From DATELY01 sp035276085 (GTDB lineage Bacteria > Pseudomonadota > Gammaproteobacteria > Steroidobacterales > Steroidobacteraceae), in assembly GCA_035276085.1 (NCBI GenBank), contig DATELY010000083.1, positions 1 through 50,537 of the forward strand: DNA of 50,537 bases, written 5' to 3'. Position 1 is the stretch's first letter. Every line of letters begins with the position of its first letter. The notes under the pieces were generated by a model. That model saw only the letters and a program-made list of their open reading frames with translations, did no database searches and had not been told where the DNA came from. The translations under genes were made by a program, and so were the position numbers. This document shows, one piece after another, positions 25,821-33,030 of the stretch.

Positions 25821-25826
25821 TAGAAT
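25821..25826 (+). promoter_or_regulatory. Candidate -10 box of the deformylase gene
   Basis: TAGAAT, 31 bp before the TTG at 25858. It covers the alternative ATG at 25825, which argues against that start. No clear -35 box. Confidence 0.45.
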
Positions 25827-25857
25827 GTCTCGCGCTGACACTTCGAGGAACACCGTC

Positions 25858-26391
25858 TTGGCCGTTCGTCCGGTTCTGAAAATGGGTGACCCCTTGTTGC
25901 TGCAGCAAGCGCAGCCCGTGCAGGCATTCGGCACGCCCGAGCTCGATGCGCTGTTGGTCGACATGCACGACACGATGGAATCGTTGAATGGCGCCGGCCT
26001 AGCCGCGCCGCAGATCGGCGTCTCGCTGCAAGTGGTCGTCTTCGGTATCACGCACAACCCACGCTATCCGGAAGCCGAGGCGGTGCCGTACACCGTGCTC
26101 ATCAATCCCGTACTCGAGCCCGTGTCGCAGGAGCTGGAAGAAGGTTGGGAGGGTTGCCTCTCGGTTCCGGGCATGCGCGGACTCGTCCCGCGCTACAAGC
26201 ACCTGCGCTACCGCGGCTTCGATCAACGCGGTAATGCCATCGATCGCACGGTCAGCGACTTCCACGCGCGCGTCGTGCAGCACGAGGTCGATCACTTGCT
26301 CGGCATCCTGTACCCGATGCGCATCGCCGACTTACGCAATTTCGGGTTCAGCGAGGTGCTGTTCCCCGGTGAAGTGCTGGTGGATGACTGA
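25858..26391 (+). CDS. def: Peptide deformylase
   Basis: 177-residue iron/zinc hydrolase that removes formyl from new proteins. All three motifs are present: GAGLAAPQ (45-52), EGCLSVPG with metal ligand C100, and HEVDH (142-146) with two His ligands and the catalytic Glu. The TTG at 25858 is chosen because GAGGAA lies about nine bases upstream, the family N-terminus (AVRPVLKMGDPLLL) begins there, and the earlier ATG lies within the -10 box. No fmt or other initiation gene is adjacent, so it is probably a second, stand-alone deformylase. It is bracketed by inverted R1 elements at 25602-25760 and 26491-26622. Confidence 0.95.
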   Translation: MAVRPVLKMGDPLLLQQAQPVQAFGTPELDALLVDMHDTMESLNGAGLAAPQIGVSLQVVVFGITHNPRYPEAEAVPYTVLINPVLEPVSQELEEGWEGCLSVPGMRGLVPRYKHLRYRGFDQRGNAIDRTVSDFHARVVQHEVDHLLGILYPMRIADLRNFGFSEVLFPGEVLVDD

Positions 26392-26490
26392 CGTGCCTCG
26401 CCTCGAGGGGCACTCGTTGGTGTCCCGAACGGAATCAGTGAGTGTGCTTTGGGGGATTTGGCAACGCACTGACTCCGCCCGGGCGCTGAA

Positions 26491-26622
26491 CTAGTGGCGT
26501 GTAACAGCTGATTCGATACCGAGGCTTGCACGTGCTGGCTTGCTGGTCGGCTGGCCAACAAGCCAGCTCGCCAGCCGGCCGCTCACCCTGACAGTCCACA
26601 ATCAGTTGTTGCAGGCCACTAG
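26491..26622. mobile_element. MITE-like element, family R1 (copy d, 132 bp, internally deleted)
   Basis: Opposite in orientation to copy c. Left end CTAGTGGCGTGTAACAGCTG, right end AATCAGTTGTTGCAGGCC plus ACTAG. Aligned with the reverse complement of copy c it lacks the central stretch of about 27 bp that lies between two CTGGCC words. The right CTAG (26619-26622) contains the TAG stop of the receptor gene. Confidence 0.85.
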
Positions 26623-28976
26623 AAGTCGACCTTGAAGCTCGCGCCGTACGCGCGCGGCTCTCCCGAATACAGCGAGTACGTCAGGAACTGACTCGCGCCT
26701 TGCAACCCACCCGTCACGTAACGCTTGTCGGTGAGATTGCGGCTCCACAGCGAGAGCTCCCACGCACTGTTGGTCAGCCTGCCGCCGAGGCCCACACGTG
26801 CATTGAGTACGCCGTAAGCATCGATCTGCGCGAATTCGGAATTGTCTGGCGTACCGAAGAACGACGAGCGCCAGGCGTAGTCGGTCTGCGCGCGCACGTC
26901 GTAGTTGCCCACGCTGCGCTCGTAAGTAACGCTCGGGTTCACGATGTACTTCGGCGCACCCACGATCTGCTCGCCACCCAGGTCGCAGACGGTCAAACCG
27001 CGCACGGTGTCCTCCGCGCCGCAGGGGGCGTTCTTGTAGTCGCGATACTTCGCGTCGTTGTACGACGCATTCAGCGCGAGTGTGAGCCCATCGATCGGCA
27101 CGGCGGTGATCTCGGTCTCCACGCCGCGTGAACGCACCTTGCCGATGTTCGACAACACCTGCTGGTAGGTTCCGGTGACGGCAGACAGCTCGAGGCCCGT
27201 GGCCTGATAGTTCGTTACGTCGGTCCAGTAGAGATTCGCATTCACCTGCAAGCGGCGATCGAGCAACGTCGACTTGAACCCGATCTCGAAGTCGGTGGCC
27301 TTCTCCGGCTCGATGTACAGCGACTTCGCCGTCAGTCCCGGCTTCGGCACGTCGGGATTGATGCCGCCCGACTTCGCGCCTTTCGAGGCAGACGCGTACC
27401 ACAGCAGCGCATCGTTCTGCTGGAACGCCGTGCTCAACAGGAACGACGGATTGTTGTCGCTGCGCTCGAGCTTGCCCGACTCGTAGAACGGGAGCGCCGT
27501 AGCGATGCCTGGACCGCCGCCGATCGGCGCATTGCGACGCACGGCCGTCGACTTGTCCTCCAGGGTTTCGCGCACCCCGCCCGTGAAGCTCCAGCGATCG
27601 CTGGCATGCCAAGTCGCCTGTCCGAAGAGCGAATAGCTGTTGGTGAACAGCTGCTGGTCCAGTGTCGAGGTCGCATTATTCAAGAAGGCGCGACCCAGAT
27701 ACGCGCCGGCGTCGGGTCCGTAGTACTGGTACAGCTGATTGCTTTGATACTGATAGAAGTAATACAGGCCCGCGACGTAATCGACAGCGCCGCCAGTGGG
27801 CGATGCAATGCGCACCTCCTGACTCCACTGCTCGTCGTCCACGTGCTGACCCGCATTGATGATGGCGTTGAGGTTCGTCGAATCGCCATCGTTCGTCGGC
27901 AGGAACCACCAGCTGCGATAGGCGGTGATCGACGTGAGCTTGTGACCGCCGGCGAACTCGTAATTCGCTTCGATGGAGCCGCCGCCCTGCCGCACGTCCA
28001 TGTGCTGACGTGCATTCAAGATGCTGGTTCGATGGTCTGGATCCAGCACCAGCGGGATACCGAGCGCCGCATAACGTGCCTTTACCAATGCGCCATCATT
28101 AGGTCCGAGACTGTAGAGCGGGCTGGTGCTCGCGTCGGAGTGCTCCTCGGCATAGTCGCCGATCACGCGCACGGACAGCGCTTCGGTCGGCGTGTACAGC
28201 AACTGGCCGCGGAAACCTTTGCGATCCGAGCCGTTCAAATCGCGGCCGTCGATGATGTTGTGGACGAAACCGTCCTTGGACGTCTGCACCGCAGACAAGC
28301 GGCCGGCCAGCACGTTGTCGATGATCGGTCCCGAGATCGCGCCGCGCAGCTGATAGTAGTCGCGGTTGCCGAACGAGGACTCGACCTGCGCTTCGGGTTG
28401 GAACGTGGGTTGGCGCGTCGTGACGTTGAGCACGCCGGCGGTCGTGTTCTTGCCGAACAGCGTGCCTTGCGGTCCACGCAGCAACGCCACCTGATCGATA
28501 TCGATCAGATCCAGATTCGCCATGCCCGGCCGGCCGAGATACACGTTGTCGAGATACACACCGACGCTGGCTTCCAGCGCGTCATTCGCAGGGTTGTTGC
28601 CGAGTCCGCGCACGGCGACGCTCGTCTGGCGCGGATTGCCGAAGAGTACGTTCGTGCTCGGCAGGCTGCGATTCAAGTCTTCGAGTCGGAAGTCGCCCGC
28701 GCTCTCGAGACTCGCGCCCGACAACGTCGCGATCGGGATCGGCACATCCTGCGCGCTCTCCTCGCGACGTCGCGCAGTCACCGTGACCGACTCGATGCCG
28801 GAGTACTCTCTGGACCCTGGCTCTGCGCTCGCCAGCAGAATCGCAGCTTCGTCCGCGGTAGCCGCAACTGACGCTGAAGCGTCCTGTGCAGCGGCTGCGT
28901 TCGACAACATCAGCACGGCAAGGCCAGTGCCCGACACACTCAAGGCGGTCTTGACCGCCTTCGATAACGCGCTCAT
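26619..28976 (-). CDS. TonB-dependent outer-membrane receptor
   Basis: 785 residues. A signal peptide is followed by a possible TonB-box region (GIESVTVTARRREES), a plug domain (about 55-165, with VPIPIATLSGASLE, SVAVRGLGNNP and LLRGPQGTLFGKNTTAGVLN) and a 22-strand-type barrel ending KVDF with C-terminal Phe, the usual outer-membrane assembly signal. It should import a scarce ligand using TonB energy; which ligand is not readable. No ABC or sigma genes are nearby. The ATG at 28976 is chosen because GGGGAG lies six bases upstream; ATG at 28988 and TTG at 29055 are less supported. The stop codon lies inside repeat R1d. Confidence 0.93.
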   Translation of the reverse strand: MSALSKAVKTALSVSGTGLAVLMLSNAAAAQDASASVAATADEAAILLASAEPGSREYSGIESVTVTARRREESAQDVPIPIATLSGASLESAGDFRLEDLNRSLPSTNVLFGNPRQTSVAVRGLGNNPANDALEASVGVYLDNVYLGRPGMANLDLIDIDQVALLRGPQGTLFGKNTTAGVLNVTTRQPTFQPEAQVESSFGNRDYYQLRGAISGPIIDNVLAGRLSAVQTSKDGFVHNIIDGRDLNGSDRKGFRGQLLYTPTEALSVRVIGDYAEEHSDASTSPLYSLGPNDGALVKARYAALGIPLVLDPDHRTSILNARQHMDVRQGGGSIEANYEFAGGHKLTSITAYRSWWFLPTNDGDSTNLNAIINAGQHVDDEQWSQEVRIASPTGGAVDYVAGLYYFYQYQSNQLYQYYGPDAGAYLGRAFLNNATSTLDQQLFTNSYSLFGQATWHASDRWSFTGGVRETLEDKSTAVRRNAPIGGGPGIATALPFYESGKLERSDNNPSFLLSTAFQQNDALLWYASASKGAKSGGINPDVPKPGLTAKSLYIEPEKATDFEIGFKSTLLDRRLQVNANLYWTDVTNYQATGLELSAVTGTYQQVLSNIGKVRSRGVETEITAVPIDGLTLALNASYNDAKYRDYKNAPCGAEDTVRGLTVCDLGGEQIVGAPKYIVNPSVTYERSVGNYDVRAQTDYAWRSSFFGTPDNSEFAQIDAYGVLNARVGLGGRLTNSAWELSLWSRNLTDKRYVTGGLQGASQFLTYSLYSGEPRAYGASFKVDF

Positions 28977-29385
28977 ACAACTCCCCATCGATGAATTCTT
29001 GCTGGGGAAAAGAGTAGGAGCCGGGCGGTTACAAAGTCTCTTCGAGCGCGGTAACAAGGAAGTCGCAAAGCATCCGCTCGACGTGCCTGCGAGCGGTCTC
29101 GAGACGGGCAGCAGTAGCGTGAATGGCTACGGCGCTGCGATTCGAAGCAGAACGAGCCGGTAACAGCGGCATGAGCAGATAGCGAGAAAGCCTAATGCCG
29201 CAGGCTCGATCTGGAGCGGCGGCGTAAGCCGATTCGACGGCCGTGCTGGCGACGCGCGATCGGCAACAGGCAGGTACGCAGCTCGCGCTGCGGCGGCGAC
29301 GATACCGGCGCCTCTGCCGCGCTTGTCATGCACCACACCGTCCACGGAGAATCCGCGACCTGAAACAACTCTGTCGCTGTAGGCA
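28977..29385. other. Intergenic region of 409 bp, no gene seen
   Basis: It separates the divergent receptor and OsmC-family genes. No protein, RNA gene or repeat is recognisable. It presumably holds both promoters; I see no strong -35/-10 pair. Confidence 0.55.
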
Positions 29386-29811
29386 ATGAAAGCACGCATC
29401 AAGTGGATCCAGGACGTGATGTTCCTGGGCGAATCCGGGTCGGGTCACGCGGTCGTCATGGACGGTGCGCCGGACGCCGGGGGACGCAACATGGGCTTTC
29501 GCCCGATGGAGATGTTGCTGCTTGGACTCGGCGGCTGCTCCGCCTTCGATGTGCTCACGATTCTCAAGCGCGGCCGCGAGCAGGTGAGCGACTGCACTGT
29601 CGACATCGATGCCGAACGCGCAACCACCGACCCGAAAGTGTTCACCCGCATTGCGCTCACCTATCGCATCGTGGGCCGCAAGCTCGATCGTCACAAAGCG
29701 GAGCGCGCGGTCAAGCTGTCCGCAGAAAAGTACTGTTCAGCGAGCGCCATTCTCGGTAAGACGGCTGAGCTGATTCACACCGTCGAGCTCGTCGAGGAGG
29801 AGATTCCATGA
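29386..29811 (+). CDS. OsmC-family protein (YhfA-like)
   Basis: 141 residues. OsmC-fold features: FRPMEMLLLGLGGCSAFDVL with C51, and AEKYCSASAILGK with C117, the redox cysteine pair of the family. Members reduce organic hydroperoxides, though YhfA-type proteins are less well defined. The start ATG has only a weak GTAGG. The last four bases ATGA are shared with the next gene, another OsmC relative, so the two are one operon and may have arisen from an old duplication with different specialisations. Confidence 0.9.
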   Translation: MKARIKWIQDVMFLGESGSGHAVVMDGAPDAGGRNMGFRPMEMLLLGLGGCSAFDVLTILKRGREQVSDCTVDIDAERATTDPKVFTRIALTYRIVGRKLDRHKAERAVKLSAEKYCSASAILGKTAELIHTVELVEEEIP

Positions 29812-30233
29812 AGCGCAGCGCATCGGCCGTCTGGAACGGCAGTATCAAAGAGGGCAGCGGCACCATCTCCACCGAGAGCGGCGCACTGCGCAAGACGGCG
29901 TACTCGTTCGCCACGCGGTTCGAGGAAAGTCCGGGCACGAATCCCGAAGAGCTCATTGCGGCGGCGCACGCCGGATGTTTTTCGATGGCATTGTCCGGCC
30001 AGCTCACGGGAGCAGGGCTCGTGCCTCAGAGCATCGAAACGGCGGCTACGGTCACATTGCTGAAGACGGATGCTGGATTCACCGTCACGGCCGTACACCT
30101 CGAGGTGAGCGCACGCGTGCCCGGCGCGACTGAAGAGGCCTTCAAGAACGCCGCGAGTGCGGCGAAGACCGGTTGCCCCATCTCGCGCTTGCTGAAAGCG
30201 GAAATCACAATGAACGCGAAACTCGCGCAGTGA
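29808..30233 (+). CDS. osmC: OsmC-type organic hydroperoxide reductase
   Basis: 141 residues of the OsmC subfamily: KRSASAVWNGSIKEGSGTIS at the N-terminus, GTNPEELIAAAHAGCFSMAL with C57, and KTGCPISRLL with C123, the two catalytic cysteines. It reduces organic hydroperoxides to alcohols in the cytoplasm with thiol reductants. It overlaps the upstream OsmC-family gene by ATGA and the two are translationally coupled. No OhrR-type regulator is adjacent. A structured region with a strong terminator lies downstream. Confidence 0.93.
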   Translation: MKRSASAVWNGSIKEGSGTISTESGALRKTAYSFATRFEESPGTNPEELIAAAHAGCFSMALSGQLTGAGLVPQSIETAATVTLLKTDAGFTVTAVHLEVSARVPGATEEAFKNAASAAKTGCPISRLLKAEITMNAKLAQ

Positions 30234-30369
30234 TGTCGGGCGATCGCCGGCCCCCAGTAGCTGCAGCGTGTAACGGAATTTTTTTTGCGTGCATCGGAAC
30301 CCGCCTCTGCCACCATGCGTCGCTTCATCGGAAGACGCAAAGTTATCGACGCAATGGTGATCTGAGCCG

Positions 30370-30525
30370 TGTGCTCAACGTTGTCAACGGTCGGAACGGA
30401 GCTCTTCCACGCGCAAGCCAGTAACCAGCGCAAACCGCCTCAACACGTTAAACCTCGTTGAGGTCTCCCACGGAGTCAAAGGTATCTGGCAGAAGCCCCG
30501 CCAGCCGACGGGGCTTCACTATTTT
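30370..30525 (+). ncRNA. Candidate small RNA or long structured 3' leader/trailer
   Basis: The region after osmC holds a hairpin CCTCAAC...GTTGAGG (30438-30463) and then a strong intrinsic terminator (30492-30525), more than 250 bp from the osmC stop, without an open frame between. This could be a free small RNA or the 3' end of the osmC message. The 5' end is a guess. Confidence 0.3.
30492..30525 (+). terminator. Rho-independent terminator
   Basis: GAAGCCCCG, loop CCAGCCGA, CGGGGCTTC, then ACTATTTT. The nine-pair stem is perfect. It is the best terminator in the window. Confidence 0.8.
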
Positions 30526-30640
30526 GGGCGATCGATTTCCGCCACCGAGACCTCGCCCACAATTCATCACAATCCTGCTATCCCATCCCCACAGTCGCGA
30601 ACTATCGTCATCCTCAAAGCAATTCCTGTCGGAGGATGGA

Positions 30641-31258
30641 ATGTCGACTGCCCGGGCACTGCTTCTGTTTACGCTGACAGCGACAGTCACCTCTGCCGGC
30701 GCCAACACGCTGGCGGATCACTTCAGCCGCATCGAGCTGCAGCGCGTGGATGACAAGCCCAATGTGGCCGCGCTCGTGTTCGACGAAGGTAGCGATACCG
30801 CGCGCGTCGATTTCGGCCTGGGAGGCACGTACGCCGATGAAGACTGGTACGCGGTGCCTTCGGAGGATCTGGAGCTCGTGCTCACCCGCAAGCGCAGCGA
30901 CGTGGAGTACATCGTCGAGGAGCGTTTGGTGACGTATCTCAATCTCTCCGGCGAAGGGCCGCACGTGAGCATCAATGTGGAGTCGACAACCGACTGGGCC
31001 GAGCTCACCCCCCTGTCTTCAGGGCGCTATCAGCTCCGCAGCACCGAACCCGCGTCGCTCGATCTCACACCCGGGCAGATCGTCGAAGTCGTGCGCCGTC
31101 AGCAACCCGACTGGCTCGACTACGCCAGACAGTGCACCGGTGCGAACGGCGGTCCGTGCTACACCGTGACCGATCAGGAGTTTCGCATCTCCATCCGTCG
31201 TGGACCTGAGCGCGAAGTGATCGGCACCTTTCGCATCTACCAGCCGAACGGGTGCTGA
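30641..31258 (+). CDS. Secreted hypothetical protein, 205 aa
   Basis: An N-terminal signal peptide (MSTARALLLFTLTATVTSAG, cleavage near ANT) is followed by an acidic region with repeated beta-like stretches and two cysteines near the C-terminus (QCTGANGGPCYTV), which could form a disulfide. It ends RIYQPNGC. No family is recognised. GGAGGA precedes the ATG at 30641. It stands alone after the terminator at 30525 and is convergent with the urcA gene, with repeat R3b between them. Likely periplasmic. Confidence 0.72.
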   Translation: MSTARALLLFTLTATVTSAGANTLADHFSRIELQRVDDKPNVAALVFDEGSDTARVDFGLGGTYADEDWYAVPSEDLELVLTRKRSDVEYIVEERLVTYLNLSGEGPHVSINVESTTDWAELTPLSSGRYQLRSTEPASLDLTPGQIVEVVRRQQPDWLDYARQCTGANGGPCYTVTDQEFRISIRRGPEREVIGTFRIYQPNGC

Positions 31259-31272
31259 GATAGTAAGAAGGA

Positions 31273-31323
31273 AGCGGTTAGCGGTTAGCGGTTGGTTAGA
31301 GGCGCTACCGCGCTTTCATCCCT
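31273..31323. repeat. Intergenic repeat, family R3 (copy b)
   Basis: GGTTAGCGGTTAGCGGTTGG, then AGAGGCGCTACCGCGCTTTC and ATCCC. Same order as copy a at 21596. It lies between convergent genes. Confidence 0.75.
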
Positions 31324-31376
31324 TCAGGGTCGTGCGCAGCGCGAGCAGGTTCGTCCGCTCGCGCTGCCATCGCGGC

Positions 31377-31730
31377 TCAGTCCGCCGCGATCGCGGCAAC
31401 CCGCGTGTCGGCTTGTCCCTCGTGCAGAGCACTCAGCAACGGTGAGCTCACGCGTTCGACCGCGTTCTCCACCGCGCCGCGCACGCACGCGCGCTGCTTC
31501 ATCTGCGCAGCGATCGAGCGCTCCTCGATATCCGGACACACCGCCTTCGCTGCCGCACGGATGCGTCCATACAGCACTCTCGCATCGGCTTCGTGGGAGA
31601 GATTGAGATCGCCATAGCGCACTGCACGCTGCAGCGGTCGGGTGGCATCGTCGGCCGATGCCGTGAACGATCCAAGCGCCAGAACGCCAATGGCGACCGT
31701 GTGTAGCGCTGCCGAGGTGAACGTGTTCAT
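31377..31730 (-). CDS. UrcA family protein
   Basis: 117 residues. A signal peptide (ALHTVAIGVLALGSFTASADD) precedes a short domain with VRYGDLNLSHEADARVLYGR and AAKAVCPDIEERS, the pattern of UrcA proteins; two cysteines (in KAVCPD and QRACVRG) may be disulfide-linked. UrcA proteins are small secreted proteins of unknown role, common in Caulobacter- and Steroidobacter-type genomes. The ATG at 31730 has GGGGC upstream; a reading from 31775 is less likely. An inverted repeat lies upstream. Confidence 0.87.
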   Translation of the reverse strand: MNTFTSAALHTVAIGVLALGSFTASADDATRPLQRAVRYGDLNLSHEADARVLYGRIRAAAKAVCPDIEERSIAAQMKQRACVRGAVENAVERVSSPLLSALHEGQADTRVAAIAAD

Positions 31731-31799
31731 GACTGCCCCATCTGTTGTTGATTCGAGGCAGCATGCTGCGCGCACGCGATCGGTGTGAGCGCACGCTTC

Positions 31800-31817
31800 G
31801 CTGAAGCTTGCTTCAGC
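31800..31817. promoter_or_regulatory. Inverted repeat upstream of urcA
   Basis: GCTGAAGC-TT-GCTTCAGC, perfect 8-bp arms. It lies between the urcA start and the end of the LysR gene. It may be an operator or the LysR gene's transcript end; there is no T run. Confidence 0.4.
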
Positions 31818-31868
31818 TTTGCTGAAACAATTCGTGACTTAAGACCGTTGCAGTCCGCGCGACGTCGC

Positions 31869-32819
31869 TCATGCGCTCGGCGGATGCGGAAATGCCCTGG
31901 CTTTCTGCTGCATCCACTCGCGCAGGGCCGTCACTTTGTCCGATGTGGCATAGGCTTTCGGGCACACGAAGTAGTAGCCGCGACTCGACCGCGTGACGAG
32001 CCCGCTGGCGACGACAAGGTGACCGCCTGCCACTTCATCCGCGGCGAGACTCCAACGTGCCAACGCAAAGCCTTGCCCCGCCGCCGCGGCGCGAATGGCG
32101 CTCGCCGAATCATCCATGCTCGACCCTTTGACGCGACTGTCCGGCGTTGCGCCTTCGGGCCATTCGCTCCAGGGTTCGCTCGAGACCTGGATGAGCGGCA
32201 CGCGCTCGAGCTGATTCCGCGCAGTGAGCGCGCCGAATCGCCGCAGCAGCGCAGGCGAGCACACGGGCACGAGCCATTCGTCGAGGAGCTTCTCGACATG
32301 CAGATGCGGCCAGTCGCCCAGACCGAAGCGCACGACCGCTTGCACGTCCTCGCGCAGGAAGTCGGTGAGCGCGCGCGAGGTTTCGATGCGCAACTCGATA
32401 CCCGGATGGCGCGCGTGAAAATCCGGCAGGCGCGGCAGGAGCCATTGCTGCAGGAATGAAGGCAGCACGTTGATGCAGATGTGCCCCTCGCGCCGATCGG
32501 CACGCATCGCATCGAGCGCCAGCTCGAGGTCTTCGAGCGCGCGGCGTACCTTCGGTAGCAGCGACTGCGCATCGCCAGTGAGCTCGACTTGCCGGCCGTT
32601 GCGACGGAAGAGTGGCACACCCAGATACTCTTCGAGCGCACGGATCTGCATGCTGACGGCAGCGGTCGAAACGCCGAGCGCATCGCCCGCGCGACTGAAG
32701 TTCAAATGCTCGGCGCTCGCAACGAACACGCGCAAGCTGGCGAGCGGCAAGCGACGCAGTGTGTCGCCCTTGCGCCGTGCAACCGTTTTCTCTCCACCCT
32801 TTGCGGGCGTTTTCAGCAT
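31869..32819 (-). CDS. LysR-type transcriptional regulator (GcvA-like)
   Basis: 316 residues. The N-terminal winged helix (about 20-78) has LPLASLRVFVASAEHLNFSRAG (in parts), GVSTAAVSMQIRALEEYLG and PLFRRNGR; the C-terminal domain is a two-lobe effector-binding fold (HICINVLPSFLQQWLLPRLP and onwards). It resembles GcvA more than OxyR and lacks the OxyR cysteine pattern. It is divergent from the catalase gene with 211 bp between, so it probably regulates itself and possibly the catalase. The ATG at 32819 is the start closest to the fold, with CAGGGT upstream; longer readings add unconserved residues. Confidence 0.9.
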   Translation of the reverse strand: MLKTPAKGGEKTVARRKGDTLRRLPLASLRVFVASAEHLNFSRAGDALGVSTAAVSMQIRALEEYLGVPLFRRNGRQVELTGDAQSLLPKVRRALEDLELALDAMRADRREGHICINVLPSFLQQWLLPRLPDFHARHPGIELRIETSRALTDFLREDVQAVVRFGLGDWPHLHVEKLLDEWLVPVCSPALLRRFGALTARNQLERVPLIQVSSEPWSEWPEGATPDSRVKGSSMDDSASAIRAAAAGQGFALARWSLAADEVAGGHLVVASGLVTRSSRGYYFVCPKAYATSDKVTALREWMQQKARAFPHPPSA

Positions 32820-32884
32820 GACCCTGTGTGCATGGCAATTGATTCGTGCACCGAGCTTATCCCACGGTCCCGTGGCGTGCGATT

Positions 32885-32903
32885 GGCCGATGGACCATCG
32901 GCC
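32885..32903. promoter_or_regulatory. Palindromic operator candidate between LysR and catalase genes
   Basis: GGCCGATGG-A-CCATCGGCC, perfect 9-bp arms. It lies at -66 from the LysR start, a position suited to LysR autoregulation. Confidence 0.5.
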
Positions 32904-32957
32904 GCAGGAGGGTTGTTGCAGCCCATCAATAGCCATCCCCTATCCATTCCATCGGAT

Positions 32958-32969
32958 CTATCCGTTGGC
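32958..32969. promoter_or_regulatory. Second operator candidate, catalase-proximal
   Basis: CGGAT-CT-ATCCG inverted repeat, about 60 bp before the catalase ATG. Confidence 0.35.
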
Positions 32970-33030
32970 TGAATGAAGCCGCCGCAGGTCAGGATGGCGC
33001 CGTCCTTCAACCAATCTCTGGAGCACGGCG

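Noticed and set aside
27606..28871. 421-codon open frame on the plus strand
   Set aside because: It is antisense to the TonB-dependent receptor; no family features.
29127..29402. 91-codon minus-strand frame in the receptor/OsmC gap
   Set aside because: It overlaps the OsmC-family start, has no ribosome site and no conserved pattern.
30270..30290. Run of eight T after osmC as terminator
   Set aside because: There is no stable hairpin immediately before it.
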